Part shown: positions 1 to 10,286 of the stretch, piece after piece | How positions within the stretch are numbered: the stretch's first letter is position 1 | Layout: each line of letters opens with the position of its first letter | Assembly (NCBI GenBank): GCA_003427395.1 | Contig: BFEA01000102.1 | Coordinates: forward strand, 2,822,389-2,886,388 | Direction of reading: 5' to 3' | DNA length: 64,000 nucleotides | Source of the DNA: Chara braunii | Lineage: Eukaryota > Streptophyta > Charophyceae > Charales > Characeae | Notes under the pieces: generated by a model | Seen by the model: only the letters and a program-made list of their open reading frames with translations | Database searches by the model: none | What the model was told of the DNA's origin: nothing | Made by a program: the position numbers and the translations under genes

Positions 1-56
1 TGTTACTGTGACTGTCGTGTGTTTTACTGTGCGCGTCATTGTGCACTGTGTCACCG

Positions 57-152
57 TGTGTGTCACACTGTCTGTATGTGTGTGACTGTGTGTGTCACAC
101 TGTCTGTATGTGTGTGACTGTGTGTGTCAAACTGTCTGTATGACACGGTGCA
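57..152. repeat. 32-bp GT-rich tandem repeat, three copies
   Basis: The TGTCACACTGTCTGTATG core starts at 61 and 93, and again with one change at 125, giving a 32-bp period. The surrounding 1-150 is GT-rich simple sequence. No coding signal is visible. Confidence 0.8.
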
Positions 153-179
153 TGTCGCATACCGTCACGGTGTCGAAGC

Positions 180-355
180 AAATACCCTGACAAGGGTATT
201 TGCCAGGGTTTTTCAACGTCGGACGCTGTCCGAATTTCTCGTTGGATTGAAGGGCTTGATGAGATTCACGTTGCCAAAACGTTTATTCAGACATAACCGT
301 TAACTGAGGGACTAAAAGATTTAAGAACCCTGGTTTGGACGCCTGCGGCGTCCGA
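180..355. repeat. cluster of short perfect hairpins
   Basis: Three perfect stem-loops with unrelated stems lie here: AATACCCT/AGGGTATT (181-200), CGGAC/GTCCG (220-232) and GGACGCC/GGCGTCC (337-353). A related AAATACCCTT...GAGTATTT hairpin recurs near 10352. The rest of 150-655 has no gene that I can support. Confidence 0.55.
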
Positions 356-660
356 GAGTAATGGCTATACCCGACAGTGTTTCGCCTTTCGTCGGGGCTG
401 TACGGGTGTGCGGGTGTTGAGGTACTAAGGTTAGACCTATTCTACCTAAAATAGTGTCGCGCGGCTGTTAAGCCACGTGATTCAGGGTCTACGATAGGCT
501 AAAAAGAACGGTCGCGCCTTGGCGCAAAAAGAATATGAAGTTTTTCTGGGTTGCGGGGGCTGACCTTGAGCCAAAGGAGGCCAGCAGGCCAATGTTGAGG
601 CCTACCCGCTGGGTGACCTCGGAGTTGTGGTGGACAACCATCCATGGCAAGGCCACATGC

Positions 661-760
661 GGGCAGGGCCTGCAAGGCCATGGGCAGGCAGGGCCTACCG
701 GGCCACACGCGGGCAGGGCCTGCAAGGCCGCGGGCAGGCAGGGCCTGCAAAGCCACGGCA
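661..760. repeat. 50-bp GC-rich tandem duplication
   Basis: GGGCAGGGCCTGCAAGGCC starts at 661 and again at 711, so two 50-bp units lie head to tail in a GC-rich stretch. Long ORFs across it on both strands are composition artefacts. Confidence 0.75.
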
Positions 761-782
761 GGGGGGAATAGAGAGGGGGCGA

Positions 783-929
783 AACTCTTCTTATAGAAGA
801 GTTGCTCCTATCACTGTCGTGATAGGAGCTAGCCCAGTAGGTTCTCATACGTGACTCGTACCTCGTGGATACTGGGATCGAACCCGAAATGATGCATCCT
901 ACTGGGCATATCTCCTTTTGGAGTTGCCC
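783..929. repeat. hairpin-capped inverted-repeat cassette, copy 1
   Basis: From the left there is a 9-bp-stem hairpin (783-803), an 11-bp-stem hairpin GCTCCTATCAC/GTGATAGGAGC (804-829), then TAGCCCAGTAGG (830-841), which fits a tRNA A-box. A core of about 55 bp holds GGATCGAACCC, a near B-box match. The right end has the inverted motif CCTACTGGGC (898-907) and another small hairpin (912-923). Two more loci in this window share the layout with different stem sequences. The family is not one I recognise; a tRNA-derived SINE or foldback MITE is possible. Confidence 0.6.
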
Positions 930-1076
930 ATTCCGGACGTTGTCAGCGTGATCGATCCGGACCGTTCGATCGCAAGGATCGCGCAGTTCGGATCGGCCGC
1001 GCAAATGTTAGCATGGCCTCTGCGCAAGGATGACACGCATAAATCAAGGAGAGATTCAAGTTTTTTTCTCTTTCCT

Positions 1077-1334
1077 TTTTTTTTTTTTTTTTTTTTTTTT
1101 TTCTCGGACGTGGGCTGAGGCCCTACTAGAAGAAAAGATAGGAACGAGTTCTTGAATCGGTATGTGTTTTATGCAGAGATGCAGGAAAACAGTTCAAACT
1201 CAACTTTCTGCACCTCTCCATAACCTCCTCCAGATTCAGGCATTTGACTCGATCCTCTTTGCTAGTAGACCCACGCCCTTTGGGGTTGCTGTATGTGGCT
1301 GAGAAGCCACGAGTCGTGACTTGCAAGCCAACAG

Positions 1335-1361
<27 letters not shown>
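1077..1361. repeat. poly-T and poly-A tracts flanking about 235 bp
   Basis: A T tract (about 1077-1102) and an A tract (about 1336-1361) bracket a short stretch without coding features. ORFs ending in these tracts are not credible. 930-1650 holds no gene that I can support. Confidence 0.7.
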
Positions 1362-1365
<4 letters not shown>

Positions 1366-1654
1366 CTGAAGTTGAACGTGGAGCGCCACTTGGCGCCATA
1401 GGAAGTGACTAAGGCACTTCAGCCCCAGTGCACTTGACAGTCGTCTGTAAAAACGGGCGACCGTTTCTCTGCAGTAAGGTAAGTAGTTTTTTATTTTTTC
1501 TTTTTTTCTTTTTAGATTTTCTTTAGGGGTTTTCTGTTGAATTTTCTTTACATTCTTTAGTTAGATTTCTTTTTAGATTTGTTTTATTCTTTTCTTTTCT
1601 TTCTAGATCTTTTCGTTTTGGTTTTTCGCTTTTAATTCGTGGGTTTCCGAAAGC

Positions 1655-1742
1655 GCCCGTTCGTTTTGACGAACGGGCTGACTTGCCATTGATTGGATGT
1701 GCAAGTCGATAAATCCGTGTTGGAACACGGAAAGATACACTG

Positions 1743-1799
<57 letters not shown>

Positions 1800-2305
1800 G
1801 GACCAGCTACTTGCGCCCGTTGGGTTTTGAAACGGGCTGCAGTGTTTGCCTGCACGCCCGAACCTGGCGTCGAGAACGTCCGAGTACGGGCGCAGGGCTA
1901 AGGGGGGACAAAAGACCCTGTTGAGCTTGACTCTGGTCCGACTCTGTGAAATGACTTGGGGGGTTAATGTGCTCGTTCGTTTTTAAACGACGAGCTGCCC
2001 CTGCTGTAGAAAAACAAAAAGAAAGAAAAAAAAAAGAGGGGAGAAGTTGGAAAAAAAAAAGGGGGAAACGGCCGCGGATTTAGCCGCGGCCTCAGTCNAG
2101 ATGCAAACTAGAAGCATCTGGACTATGGATAGGCAGCAGACTGTTGGTTTCAACAGTCTGCTTGAAAATGGCTGAGTACAGCCATTTCTGGGCTGCGTCT
2201 GGCCGCGGGTGAAGGCGAGATGCATTACCAGGGTACAGAACTTGGTTCCCCTAGGGGAACATCAAGTTCCCTGGCCCTTGATCGAGATTTTGATCCAGGG
2301 CCAGG
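1655..2305. repeat. array of at least nine perfect or near-perfect hairpins
   Basis: Stem-loops with different stems follow each other: GCCCGTTCG/CGAACGGGC (1655-1678), GCCCGTT/AACGGGC (1815-1837), 1971-1995, GGCCGCGG/CCGCGGCC (2070-2091), AGATGC/GCATCT (2099-2119), GCAGACTGTTG/CAACAGTCTGC (2136-2161), AATGGCTG/CAGCCATT (2167-2186), GAACTTG/CAAGTTC with an inner GTTCCCCTAGGGGAAC (2238-2269), and CCTGGCCC with GGGCCAGG (2270-2305). They lie directly upstream of a TATA box. The second family-A copy has a comparable array. Confidence 0.7.
1745..1799. repeat. (GA)n microsatellite
   Basis: Nearly pure GA dinucleotides. The long Arg-Glu or Ser-Leu ORFs across it are artefacts of the repeat. Confidence 0.95.
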
Positions 2306-2360
2306 CTCTGTTCCGGGATTTGGCTGGGGGCAAAGCAGCTGCCCTCAGCCTTCAGCCAGC

Positions 2361-2368
2361 TATAAAAG
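2361..2368 (+). promoter_or_regulatory. TATA box of family-A copy 1
   Basis: TATAAAAG follows the hairpin array, and the next 100 bp (CACACTTGTGGCA..., CTTGAGT) are conserved with copy 2, which keeps TATAAAAG at 12918. Conservation in two diverged copies supports a real plus-strand promoter. No ORF follows it convincingly. Confidence 0.5.
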
Positions 2369-2658
2369 CTAGCCTGCCACCCAATAGCCTCACACTTGTG
2401 GCAATGCTGCTGGGGCATTCTACTTGAGTAGATGCTGGCTGGCTGGCTGCTGGTTTAATGAGGCGAAGTGTTGGAGGTCTGCAGAAGCACTTGGAAGAAG
2501 GAGGAGGCAGCCATAGCTAGAGGCTGGGAGCTTCTTGCCCCACCTCTTGTGCTGTGCTGCAGGCTGTGGGGGAGCCATAGCCGTAAGGCTGCTGCTGGAT
2601 TGGGCCGTGCGCCAACGAATTTTCTTGAGTAAGAGGCCGCGTCGCTGTACCCTTGGGC

Positions 2659-2945
2659 GGAAGCGCTGCCGAACTTGTGCGGCGGTAACGCCGTTTTTCT
2701 TAGCGGTACTGTGGGAGCGCTGCCGAAATTGTGCGGCGGCAGCGCCGGTTTTCTTGGTGGTACTGCGGGAGCGCTGCAAAATTGTGTGGCGACAGCGCTG
2801 GTTTTTTGGTGGTACGGCGGAAGCACTGCCGAAATTGCGCGGTGGCAGCGCTGGTTTTCTTGGTGGTACGGCAGAAGCGCTGCTGAATTCTTGAGGCGGC
2901 AGCACCGATTTTCTTGGCGGTACGGCGAGGGCGCTGCCGGATTTT
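2659..2945. repeat. 54-bp minisatellite, about 5.3 units
   Basis: Units start at about 2659, 2713, 2767, 2821 and 2875, with a partial unit after. Each carries GCGCTGCCGAA near its start and GGTTTTCTTGGTGGTAC near its end. As 54 is divisible by three, every frame gives an 18-residue periodic ORF, which explains long apparent ORFs on both strands. Copy 2 of family A (13230-13400) keeps only degenerate remnants. Confidence 0.8.
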
Positions 2946-5090
2946 GTGGAGATAGTATTTTGCACAGGATTGCGAGAAGGGGGATTGGGTGTTGCCGCAG
3001 GAACGGTACCGCCAAGGTGGAAGTGCATCTTGAAGTAGTGAGAGCGGGGTGGATCGCCTGGTGATTGAATTGGAGTGGCGATCTCCTCGTTGAGAACGTT
3101 GTGGCATGCGGCACTTGCGGGAGTTGTCAAGGCCGTGGTAATTTTTTTTGCAGCACGTGCGGCGAGCGGGGTTTGAGTCCGGGACCACCAAGTATTGCGG
3201 CAGGCGTATGATGACCTGACTTAGCATTTGGTGGATTGAGGTGGCGTTATTTTTTAGGGAAAAGAGCCGCTGAGACTGTGTGGGATTTGAGAGTGGGACG
3301 CTCTCCTCAAACGGCGAGCTCTCTCTGGGTTGGTGAGCGACGCTTGGGTCAGTGGTAGTGCTTGGAGGAGGGTGTGGTTCGCCCTTGTGAGCGGCCGCAA
3401 CGGGAGTTGTGCGGCCAAAATTCTCTTGAGAAAGTACTCGGCTTCTTGAGCGAGTTTTTATAAAGATCACTCAAGGTCAGTTTGCCTCAGACCCCTTCAC
3501 ATCTGTGTGAACCCACACTTTGCTTGACCCTGTTCTTTGAATGTTCACAGAAAAGGTAAAGAAAATGTGTGTTTGCGTGTATGAATGAGAGTCTGACGTG
3601 AGTTCGGGTTTGCTTTGTTTTCCTTCGAACTTGTTGTTTGGTTTGATGTGCAGGTAGGTAGAAGGATGCTTGCAAAGGAGATTGATTATGCCTGTAGGGG
3701 AGAAGAAAAAAATGATTGTCTTTTCTTTACTTCTCACCCGCCTGCATGCCAAAATTGATTTGATGTTCTGAGGAACTTTAATTATGTGTGCACTACAAAA
3801 TGAATTAATTAGAATAAAGCAAATAAGGTCAAACGGACTTAGCTTTCTTCTCATGATCAACTTTTCCTATCCCGAACGACCTTATCTACCTATACCTGCC
3901 CAAATGATTCTCGTTATCTATCTTCTTCAGTTATCTTTTTCATATAAGTTACCCAAAACTTATTATTGATGAGAAAAGAAAACCTACTCGTGGCGAACAC
4001 AACCTTTCTCTCTAGGAAGCATCCAAGGCAGGGGTTCGTATGCTTTCGGAGTCGGCCCTGTTATCGACTCGGAGTGGACCCGGTTCGTCAGGGGTGGTAC
4101 TATGCCGACTCNGTGGTGACGGCCCAACCTCTGAGATCCGAGTCTTCGGGTTCGGGCGAGGGGAAGGAGTATCCACAAAACCACTTTCTCGAGGGATAGG
4201 TGCGTGTCGTAGACAGAAGAGGCTTCAGCCCACAAGAAGAAGTAGGTAATGAAGGAGATGATTCTCTTTGCGCAGTGATATTGACGACGATTCTGAATTG
4301 GATGACCAAATGACGTAGATGAGTGCTTCGTCATTCGTGGAACAGAAAGGGTAATTATTGCCCAGGAGGACAAAGCGACCAACAAAATAGCTACGCGACT
4401 CCGACTAAGTTATATATATCGGGGGGGTGTGGTCGAACCGAGAGTTCAAACTTTGGTCAGGAACCAGATCACTTGTTGATTTGCATGGAAGTGGTGGAAT
4501 ACAAGAGTTTTAAGTCATATAGGCCGGGAATAATAACTTTGGCAGGTTATCTCATCAAGTCAAAATCCAATCTTGTGTGAGTGAATATAAAGTGCATTGA
4601 TTTTATTTATTTATCTTGGGATCAGAGAATTATAAAGGGACTAGGATTATATTGTGGGTTTCACATTTGGTTGAGACTGTCGTAGTCGACCGACGTTCGT
4701 TCGTACCTAGGAGATCAGCGTCCCAGGAGGCGGACAACGTTCGGGTCCACTCGGCGTTAGCCAAGCGTACCTATACTCCAGCGAGCGAGCAAACACCCTC
4801 GGCTGACCTACCTCTGCAATTGCATGTAAAAGCTTTTGCACGTGGGTCAGTAGCTCGGTAGGGATACGCCCCTGAGGGTGGTGACAGCCCCTAAGGGAAG
4901 GTAAGGCGTGCCCCGCTAGAACCTATCCTGTCGTAGGGGACCGTGGGATGTACAGCTGGCGCACCCGGCTAGAGCGACGACGGAACGACGCTACCGCGAC
5001 CGTCTCTGCGGTTCTCGGGGTTGTTAAGCGTCGTTCCCAAGTTGTCCTTCGATTTTGGTTTGTTTTAACTCCGGTGTGACTTAGCCGGGA

Positions 5091-5129
5091 GGACCCTCGT
5101 TCACGCGAGGGCCGATGCGCTCGACAACG
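5091..5129. terminator. 3'-terminal hairpin of family A, copy 1
   Basis: CCCTCG/CGAGGG (94-99 with 106-111 of this line) is followed by GATGCGCTCGACAACG. Copies 2 and 3 have different stems at the same place, so the structure rather than the sequence is kept. 'Terminator' here means the element end; transcription termination is not shown. Confidence 0.4.
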
Positions 5130-6000
5130 GTCATGGTGTAGACCAGAACAAGACCCGACCTCTTTCACATAGAACAGGATAGCACAGCGGAAGACTAAAA
5201 TACCAATGATCAGATCAATTAATGTCACAATGCAGACCAAGCATACATCATCATCATCGCAGGGTGTGAAGGGGCTTGACGCTCACACAAGAGGAATGCG
5301 TTAGTCCCCAAGCATACATAGACGAGGAGGAGGGAGATTAGACGAAGAAAGAAGGGAAGATGAGAATGTAGTCAACGTCAAGTCTTCGATATAGGCCCAA
5401 ATAATCCCTTATCCAATGTCTCAGTCCCAATATCGAGTATGAATCCAAATGTCGTCAAATCCTAAAGTCACTAATCTCTTTCCCTCTCTCGTAGTTTGTA
5501 GATGTTGAGAGGTCAGGCAGCGAGAGAATGAGGGAGAGATGGTGGACTTCGAGGAGGAAGAAGAAGAACTCTCTCTCTCTTTCTTGTGCCAAGTACTAAC
5601 CTTTGAAGGTGGCGCATCGAAGACGAAGCTAGAGTTATGGTGCCACAGGTAAATATCGCTGGCCTCCGCCCTTCTCTCTCTCCCCCAACGCTACTCTAAG
5701 CTCCTAACAAGGCCCAACGCTGAAAGACTATTCTAGCACTAGGTACTATTACTGCAACGCTCCTGTAGAGTGTTGCGGCCGAATCCTGAAGACTGCCTCC
5801 TGAACTGCACGTGAAGTGTCAATGAACTACGTGTGCAGTGTCTGGCCTTCTTCTTTCACTTTTCCCTTTTTCTTTTCCTTTCTTCTTTCTCTCCTTCTTC
5901 TTCTTCATTCGCCTCCTTTTCCTGCAACTTTTTACGTCTTTCTCGCGATCATCTTCTCCTCGTCAGCATATAACTGAAATTGTAATTTAAGGTGAAATCG
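5130..6000. other. no gene seen
   Basis: Ordinary mixed sequence with CT-rich patches (5540-5590, 5840-5920). Short ORFs show no recognisable domain. Confidence 0.5.
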
Positions 6001-6001
6001 A

Positions 6002-6002
6002 C

Positions 6003-6090
<88 letters not shown>
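6002..6090. repeat. (AAT)n microsatellite
   Basis: About 29 AAT units without interruption. Poly-Ile and poly-Tyr ORFs are artefacts. Confidence 0.97.
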
Positions 6091-6094
<4 letters not shown>

Positions 6095-6536
6095 TGCAAG
6101 AACAAATGAGCGATAGCGAACTTCAGAAACCATGCAGCATCATACACATGAGACCAGATAGTCGTGATCTCAACCAAAAAGCAGAATTGCATCACAAGTC
6201 CTACCAAATAAGAGCACAGCAAAAACTCATAAGTGACAATGTTCGAATAGTCTCATCATCATCAGCAAAGACCCAATGTCGACATCTTATCTGGCGCTCG
6301 ACGCCCAGAGTACAAATGGCAGATCCCATCTCGCCTATCTCCAATGCCACTGATGACGTTAACAACTCCCCGAAGTACGAGCAGATGTTGGCCCATGTCG
6401 TTCGCCTCAAGCACCAGGTCTGTCTCTCGTATCACTGACAACCTCGATCCCCAACTCACAGATGCCACATGCACCCAAAAACCACCATGCGCCCCATCCA
6501 GCACACAGAAGCGCAGCTCGGCTATGGTTGTCTGCT

Positions 6537-6594
6537 CCTTCTTCTTCTTCTTCTTCTTCTTCTTCTTCTTCTTCTTCTTCCTCTTCCTCTTCTT
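6537..6594. repeat. (CTT)n microsatellite
   Basis: About 17 CTT units, slightly interrupted near the right end. Poly-Glu, poly-Ser and poly-Phe ORFs are artefacts. 6091-6536 shows no supportable gene. Confidence 0.95.
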
Positions 6595-6884
6595 CTCGCG
6601 GTCTTCCTCTTTCATGTGGTTCCTCTCCTTCCGTCCATACAACCCGTCTTTCATCTTTCTCCTCTCGCACGTGGTCTTCTTCTTCCTCCACGCGCTTGTT
6701 TCCTACCTCATTACTCTGTGTGCGTCCCCTTTTTACCGCATGCCTTTGTCCCCCTTGTGCCCTCTCTCTCATGCACGTTGCACTCGTTTGCTGCTGTCTG
6801 GCATTAACTCAGGTAAGCCTCAAAAAACAATGAGCCTGGCTACAAACATATCTAATACATTAGGAAAAAAAACAAGAAATAGTA

Positions 6885-6990
6885 ACAGTAATATAATAAT
6901 AATAATAATAATAATATTGATATAATATTAATAATAATAATATTAATAATAATGATAGAAATAGTAATAATAATAACAACATAATAATGA
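6885..6990. repeat. degenerate AAT-rich simple repeat
   Basis: Interrupted AAT/ATT units. The following 7040-7500 is CT-rich with low-complexity ORFs and no domain. Confidence 0.85.
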
Positions 6991-7639
6991 CGAAAACATA
7001 GTGAACATGTACAAACTATCTTTCTGGTCCGATACAATCAAAACAGGGGTGTGACGTGTCTGAGTGAAGACACCAATCAATAGCGCCCTACTTAGTTCTC
7101 CTTAGCGCCCGACTCCGTCTTCTTCCTGAGATTATCTCCTTCTTCCTCGTCGCCCTTCCTCTCTCCTACCTTTCTCCCTTTTCTATCTGTGTCGCCTCCT
7201 CCCCACTCGCCCTGCTCACATTGTTTTCCCTCGTTCATCCGTTTTCCTCATTCATCTCGATCCTGTCATCGTCCTCTCTTCTCCTTCTCATCCCTGCGGC
7301 CACCGCCTCTCTACTGAGCGCCTCTTCTTCTGCTGGCCGCCTCCTTCCTGCTTATCACTGCTCGTCATCTCAACTCGCTTGCCCCTATTCATCACCTTCT
7401 TTTCTCGTCTTCTCCCTCCTCCTCCTCCTCGATCATCTTCCCGTTAGCTCCCCGTTCCTAGTTTTCCCTCTCGGCAATTCCCTCCCCCGACTACCATAGC
7501 TTGGCTCAACTGTCTGATACCTCCTTTCAACGTATCCGGCCTTACTCACGGCCAAATTAAGAAAACTCCCCCAAACGCATATGCCTTATGCTACTGGTTG
7601 CAGCAGTGTCGGGGAATCGACGAGGATCCGCATGGCCGC

Positions 7640-8620
7640 GGGGCTGGATACTTACACACACAACACTCACGCACACACATACTTACACACACACTTATAC
7701 ACACACCTACACATATACTCAATAGTAATGTACAATTTCATATTCTAGCGATATATTCATTCGATTTTGTTAGATCTATCAACGGGGGTACTATGGAGTA
7801 TGCCGCGAGATCGGAGACTTACACGATTTCTCTCCCTCACACACATTAGCACATACACACACTTCCACATACACATTCACACACACCCACGGGCAATCAA
7901 ACAAACAAGCACAACAATGTATATTTTCTTATTCTTACTCGTAAATTCATCCGATTTAGCTCGTACCAGTGATAAAGGTATCACGTTGACCGCGAGGTCG
8001 ACACTCATAAACACTCACACATACGCACAGGCTCATACGTGAAGCACAATTCCATTGTAACTGTAGATCCATCCGCTTTAGCTCATACCATCGACGGAAG
8101 TAGTGNNNNNNNNNNNNNNNNNNNNNNNNNNNNNNNNNNNNNNNNNNNNNNNNNNNNNNNNNNNNNNNNNNNNNNNNNNNNNNNNNNNNNNNNNNNNNNN
8201 NNNNNNNNNNNNNNNNNNNNNNNNNNNNNNNNNNNNNNNNNNNNNNNNNNNNNNNNNNNNNNNNNNNNNNNNNNNCCACACTCACACACACAAACATATA
8301 CACACGTCACGTCGACCGCGAGGTCGACACTCATACACACTCACACATACGCACAGGCTCATACGTGAAGTACAATTCCATTGTAACTGTAGATCCATCC
8401 GCTTTAGCTCATACCATCGACGGAAGTAGTGCGAATCGGCCGTGTGATATACACTCCCACACTCACACACACAAACATATACACACACTCGCACACTTAC
8501 TAACCAACAAACAATAGTGGCAGTGTATATTTCCATGTTCTAGCGGTAGATTCATTTGATTTAGTTCGGGGAGTAGGGCGCGCGGTAGAGACTTACCATT
8601 CTCTCTCCCTTTGTCCTTGC
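7640..8620. repeat. CA-rich satellite with units of roughly 130-190 bp
   Basis: A CACACA/ACTCACAC segment alternates with a unique-looking core (ATTCCATTGTAACTGTAG..., GATTCATTTGATTTAG...). Cores start near 7727, 7916, 8045, 8370 and 8523. The copies at 7995-8105 and 8320-8431 are almost identical, whereas the outer ones have diverged. A 170-base N block (8106-8275) lies inside, consistent with an unresolved tandem array. Confidence 0.75.
8106..8275. other. assembly gap (N block)
   Basis: 170 Ns inside the satellite. ORFs spanning it are meaningless. Confidence 1.
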
Positions 8621-8700
8621 CACCATCGTAGTCGTCGTCGTCATTATAGTCACCGTTGTAGTAGTTGTTGCTGTAGTAGTCGTCGCTCGACTGCTCAAGT
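8606..8700. repeat. imperfect GTC/GTA/GTT trinucleotide repeat
   Basis: Runs of TCGTCGTCG, GTAGTAGTT and GTAGTAGTCGTCG. Low complexity; no gene. 8700-9215 likewise shows no recognisable gene. Confidence 0.7.
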
Positions 8701-9217
8701 CACTTCAATGGACCATTCAATCAATAGAAGTGACGGACGGTGTGTATAAACGACAGGGACGTAATCAGTGCGAGCTGATTACTCGTGCTTACCATGCATT
8801 CCTTGTTTAAGATCGATAGTTACAACATCTATTCCCATCGCGATGAACCTCAAGAAGTTTACCTGGGCTTTTCGACCCAAGCAAGCAACTCGTTGGATTC
8901 ACCGGTGTAATGCACGTACGCCCAGGTAAGAGCTCTCCCCCTCTCTTCCCCCTTTTCTTCTTTCCCCTCCTCGCGCGCCTTCTCCCTCGCATGCGCGCTT
9001 ATTCTCTCTCGTTTCATGCCCCTCCTCCCAATGTCGCGGAGCTTCTCGTGTGAATCTCGCAATTTGTCTTCCAGAGTTTTTGGAACTCGTCCGATCGACT
9101 TCGGGTCGGGAGTAGACCCAACCCGGTTGAATGAATCTGCCTCTAGTTCTGGGCAGGTTCAAGACTGAAATAAAACAAGCAAAGAAAAAGAGAAAACTAC
9201 GGTGCAGTCAAGGTTTG

Positions 9218-9345
9218 AGTTTGTAATTGCACTTGAGGCAAAAGGGCCGGTAATGTTGAATGTATATGACCTACTTTTAGGGTTCGGTGGGGTCACCTGG
9301 GGGTGTGTTGTATTCGCGGGATTGCCTGAATTGCAATTACAAACT
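9218..9345. mobile_element. 128-bp MITE-like element
   Basis: Perfect 14-bp terminal inverted repeats, AGTTTGTAATTGCA and TGCAATTACAAACT, bracket a short core. The inverted similarity extends inward (TTGAGGCAA with TTGCCTGAA). No coding capacity. The flanks GTTTG and GTTTT could be an imperfect target duplication, but this is weak. Confidence 0.5.
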
Positions 9346-9612
9346 GTTTTCGTGACTGCGCCGAAGTTACCCCAAAGAAAAACGACGCGGAAACTAAAAG
9401 AAAAGAAAGAAAGAAAACAAAAAAAAGAGAAAAAAGAAATAAAATCTAACATTTCTAAATCTAAGAAAAACTCTAACAGCTAACTCCCCTGGACTGCCAA
9501 GTGTCGTACCCTAGTTTTCAAACGAGGCTAACAGTAACTACTAACTCTAACTAACTCGGATCTTGAGGTCACGGGATCGAGTCTCGGTCTATTGAAACCG
9601 GGTGAAACCAAA

Positions 9613-9745
9613 GAAGAGCTCCTTGTGAAAAAGGAGCTAGCTCGGGGTCGGATGGATTCAATCCCCGAGTCACCTAATCCTTAATCCGCACCGAAACCCA
9701 CTGAGCTAGCTCCTACTTTGAGTAAAAGAGGAGCAACTCTTGTAT
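9613..9745. repeat. hairpin-capped inverted-repeat cassette, copy 2
   Basis: The perfect inverted arms GGAGCTAGCTC (9633-9643) and GAGCTAGCTCC (9703-9713) enclose about 60 bp. Read on the minus strand, the right arm continues as TAGCTCAGTGGG, a perfect tRNA A-box, and GGATTGAATCC (near B-box) follows in the core. Hairpins cap both arms (AGCTCCTT near 9617; GCTCCT/AGGAGC at 9709-9734). Same plan as 783-929, different stems. Confidence 0.6.
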
Positions 9746-9839
9746 ATGTATAGGAGTGGGGCTCAATCCGCCTAGTGGACCGATCCTGTTTTTGAGTCTG
9801 TGCGTGCACGCTTGCTGGTTTGCATGCTTCTCTAAGTGC

Positions 9840-10245
9840 TTGACGACTTCAGTGTATTGTGACCCGTAAGGGTACTTGGTTGATTGGACGGCCCGAAGGG
9901 CCGTACTTAGTTGTGACCTCGACATTGAGGGTCGTGGCGGGGAAAACACTCAAGTGGCGGGTAGGCCGGTACCATATTAAGGTAGATGTGTCGGGACCCG
10001 AGGCCGAGTAGAGGAAGATAAAAACTGGCATTTTAGATGCCCAATACCGGTAGGTAAACAGGTACCGGCGCAAGTCTCACTGTGAGCCGGAAATCTGCCC
10101 GACACGACACTAACCCAATCAACCCCTCGACCTTTTCGGTCGGAGGGTAGTACTACTAATCCTAACCATTACAATGCGCGTCACAACAACGTGCACACAT
10201 ACTCTCGAAATTTTCTCACCGATTCGCCCCGGCCTCAATGGCCGA
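9840..10245. repeat. cluster of short perfect hairpins
   Basis: Stem-loops include ACCC/GGGT with a GTAA loop near 9862, ACGGCCC/GGGCCGT (about 9889-9905), GGCAT/ATGCC (about 10028-10042), CTCAC/GTGAG near 10076, CGACC/GGTCG (about 10129-10145) and GGCC/GGCC near 10226. Their density is far higher than in the rest of the window. No coding features. Confidence 0.5.
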
Positions 10246-10286
10246 GGAAATCGTTTCAAGTGTCAAGCCAAAGCACGTACACCTTT

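Larger units (their letters stand above)
1655..5129. mobile_element. family-A dispersed repeat, copy 1 (non-coding)
   Basis: This region aligns piecewise with 11999-16053 plus 42756-42973, and its last 500 bp also align with 48020-48430. Shared blocks are a hairpin array, a TATA box, a segment around 3480-3690, a segment around 3985-4160 and a well-conserved 3' block (4640-5129). It ends in a hairpin followed by GATGCGCTCGA. I see no transposase, RT or other protein. The right end is where all three copies stop matching; the left end is uncertain. A non-autonomous retroelement (LARD-like) is possible, but I found no LTR pair. Confidence 0.6.

Noticed and set aside
783-929. Functional tRNA gene
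   Set aside because: A-box and near B-box motifs are present, but no acceptor stem or cloverleaf with an anticodon arm can be drawn.
1655-2305. CRISPR array
   Set aside because: The hairpins have different stems and irregular spacing, with no constant direct repeat or cas gene, in a eukaryotic context.
2420-3470. Long ORFs on both strands (up to 256 codons)
   Set aside because: They result from the 54-bp minisatellite and GC bias; they have no domain and overlap in several frames.
4910-5129. Helitron 3' end
   Set aside because: There is a terminal hairpin, but no CTRR ending, no TC start and no Rep/helicase coding.
6262-6925. Overlapping ORFs with poly-Glu, poly-Ser or poly-Phe
   Set aside because: They are translations of the CTT microsatellite in different frames.
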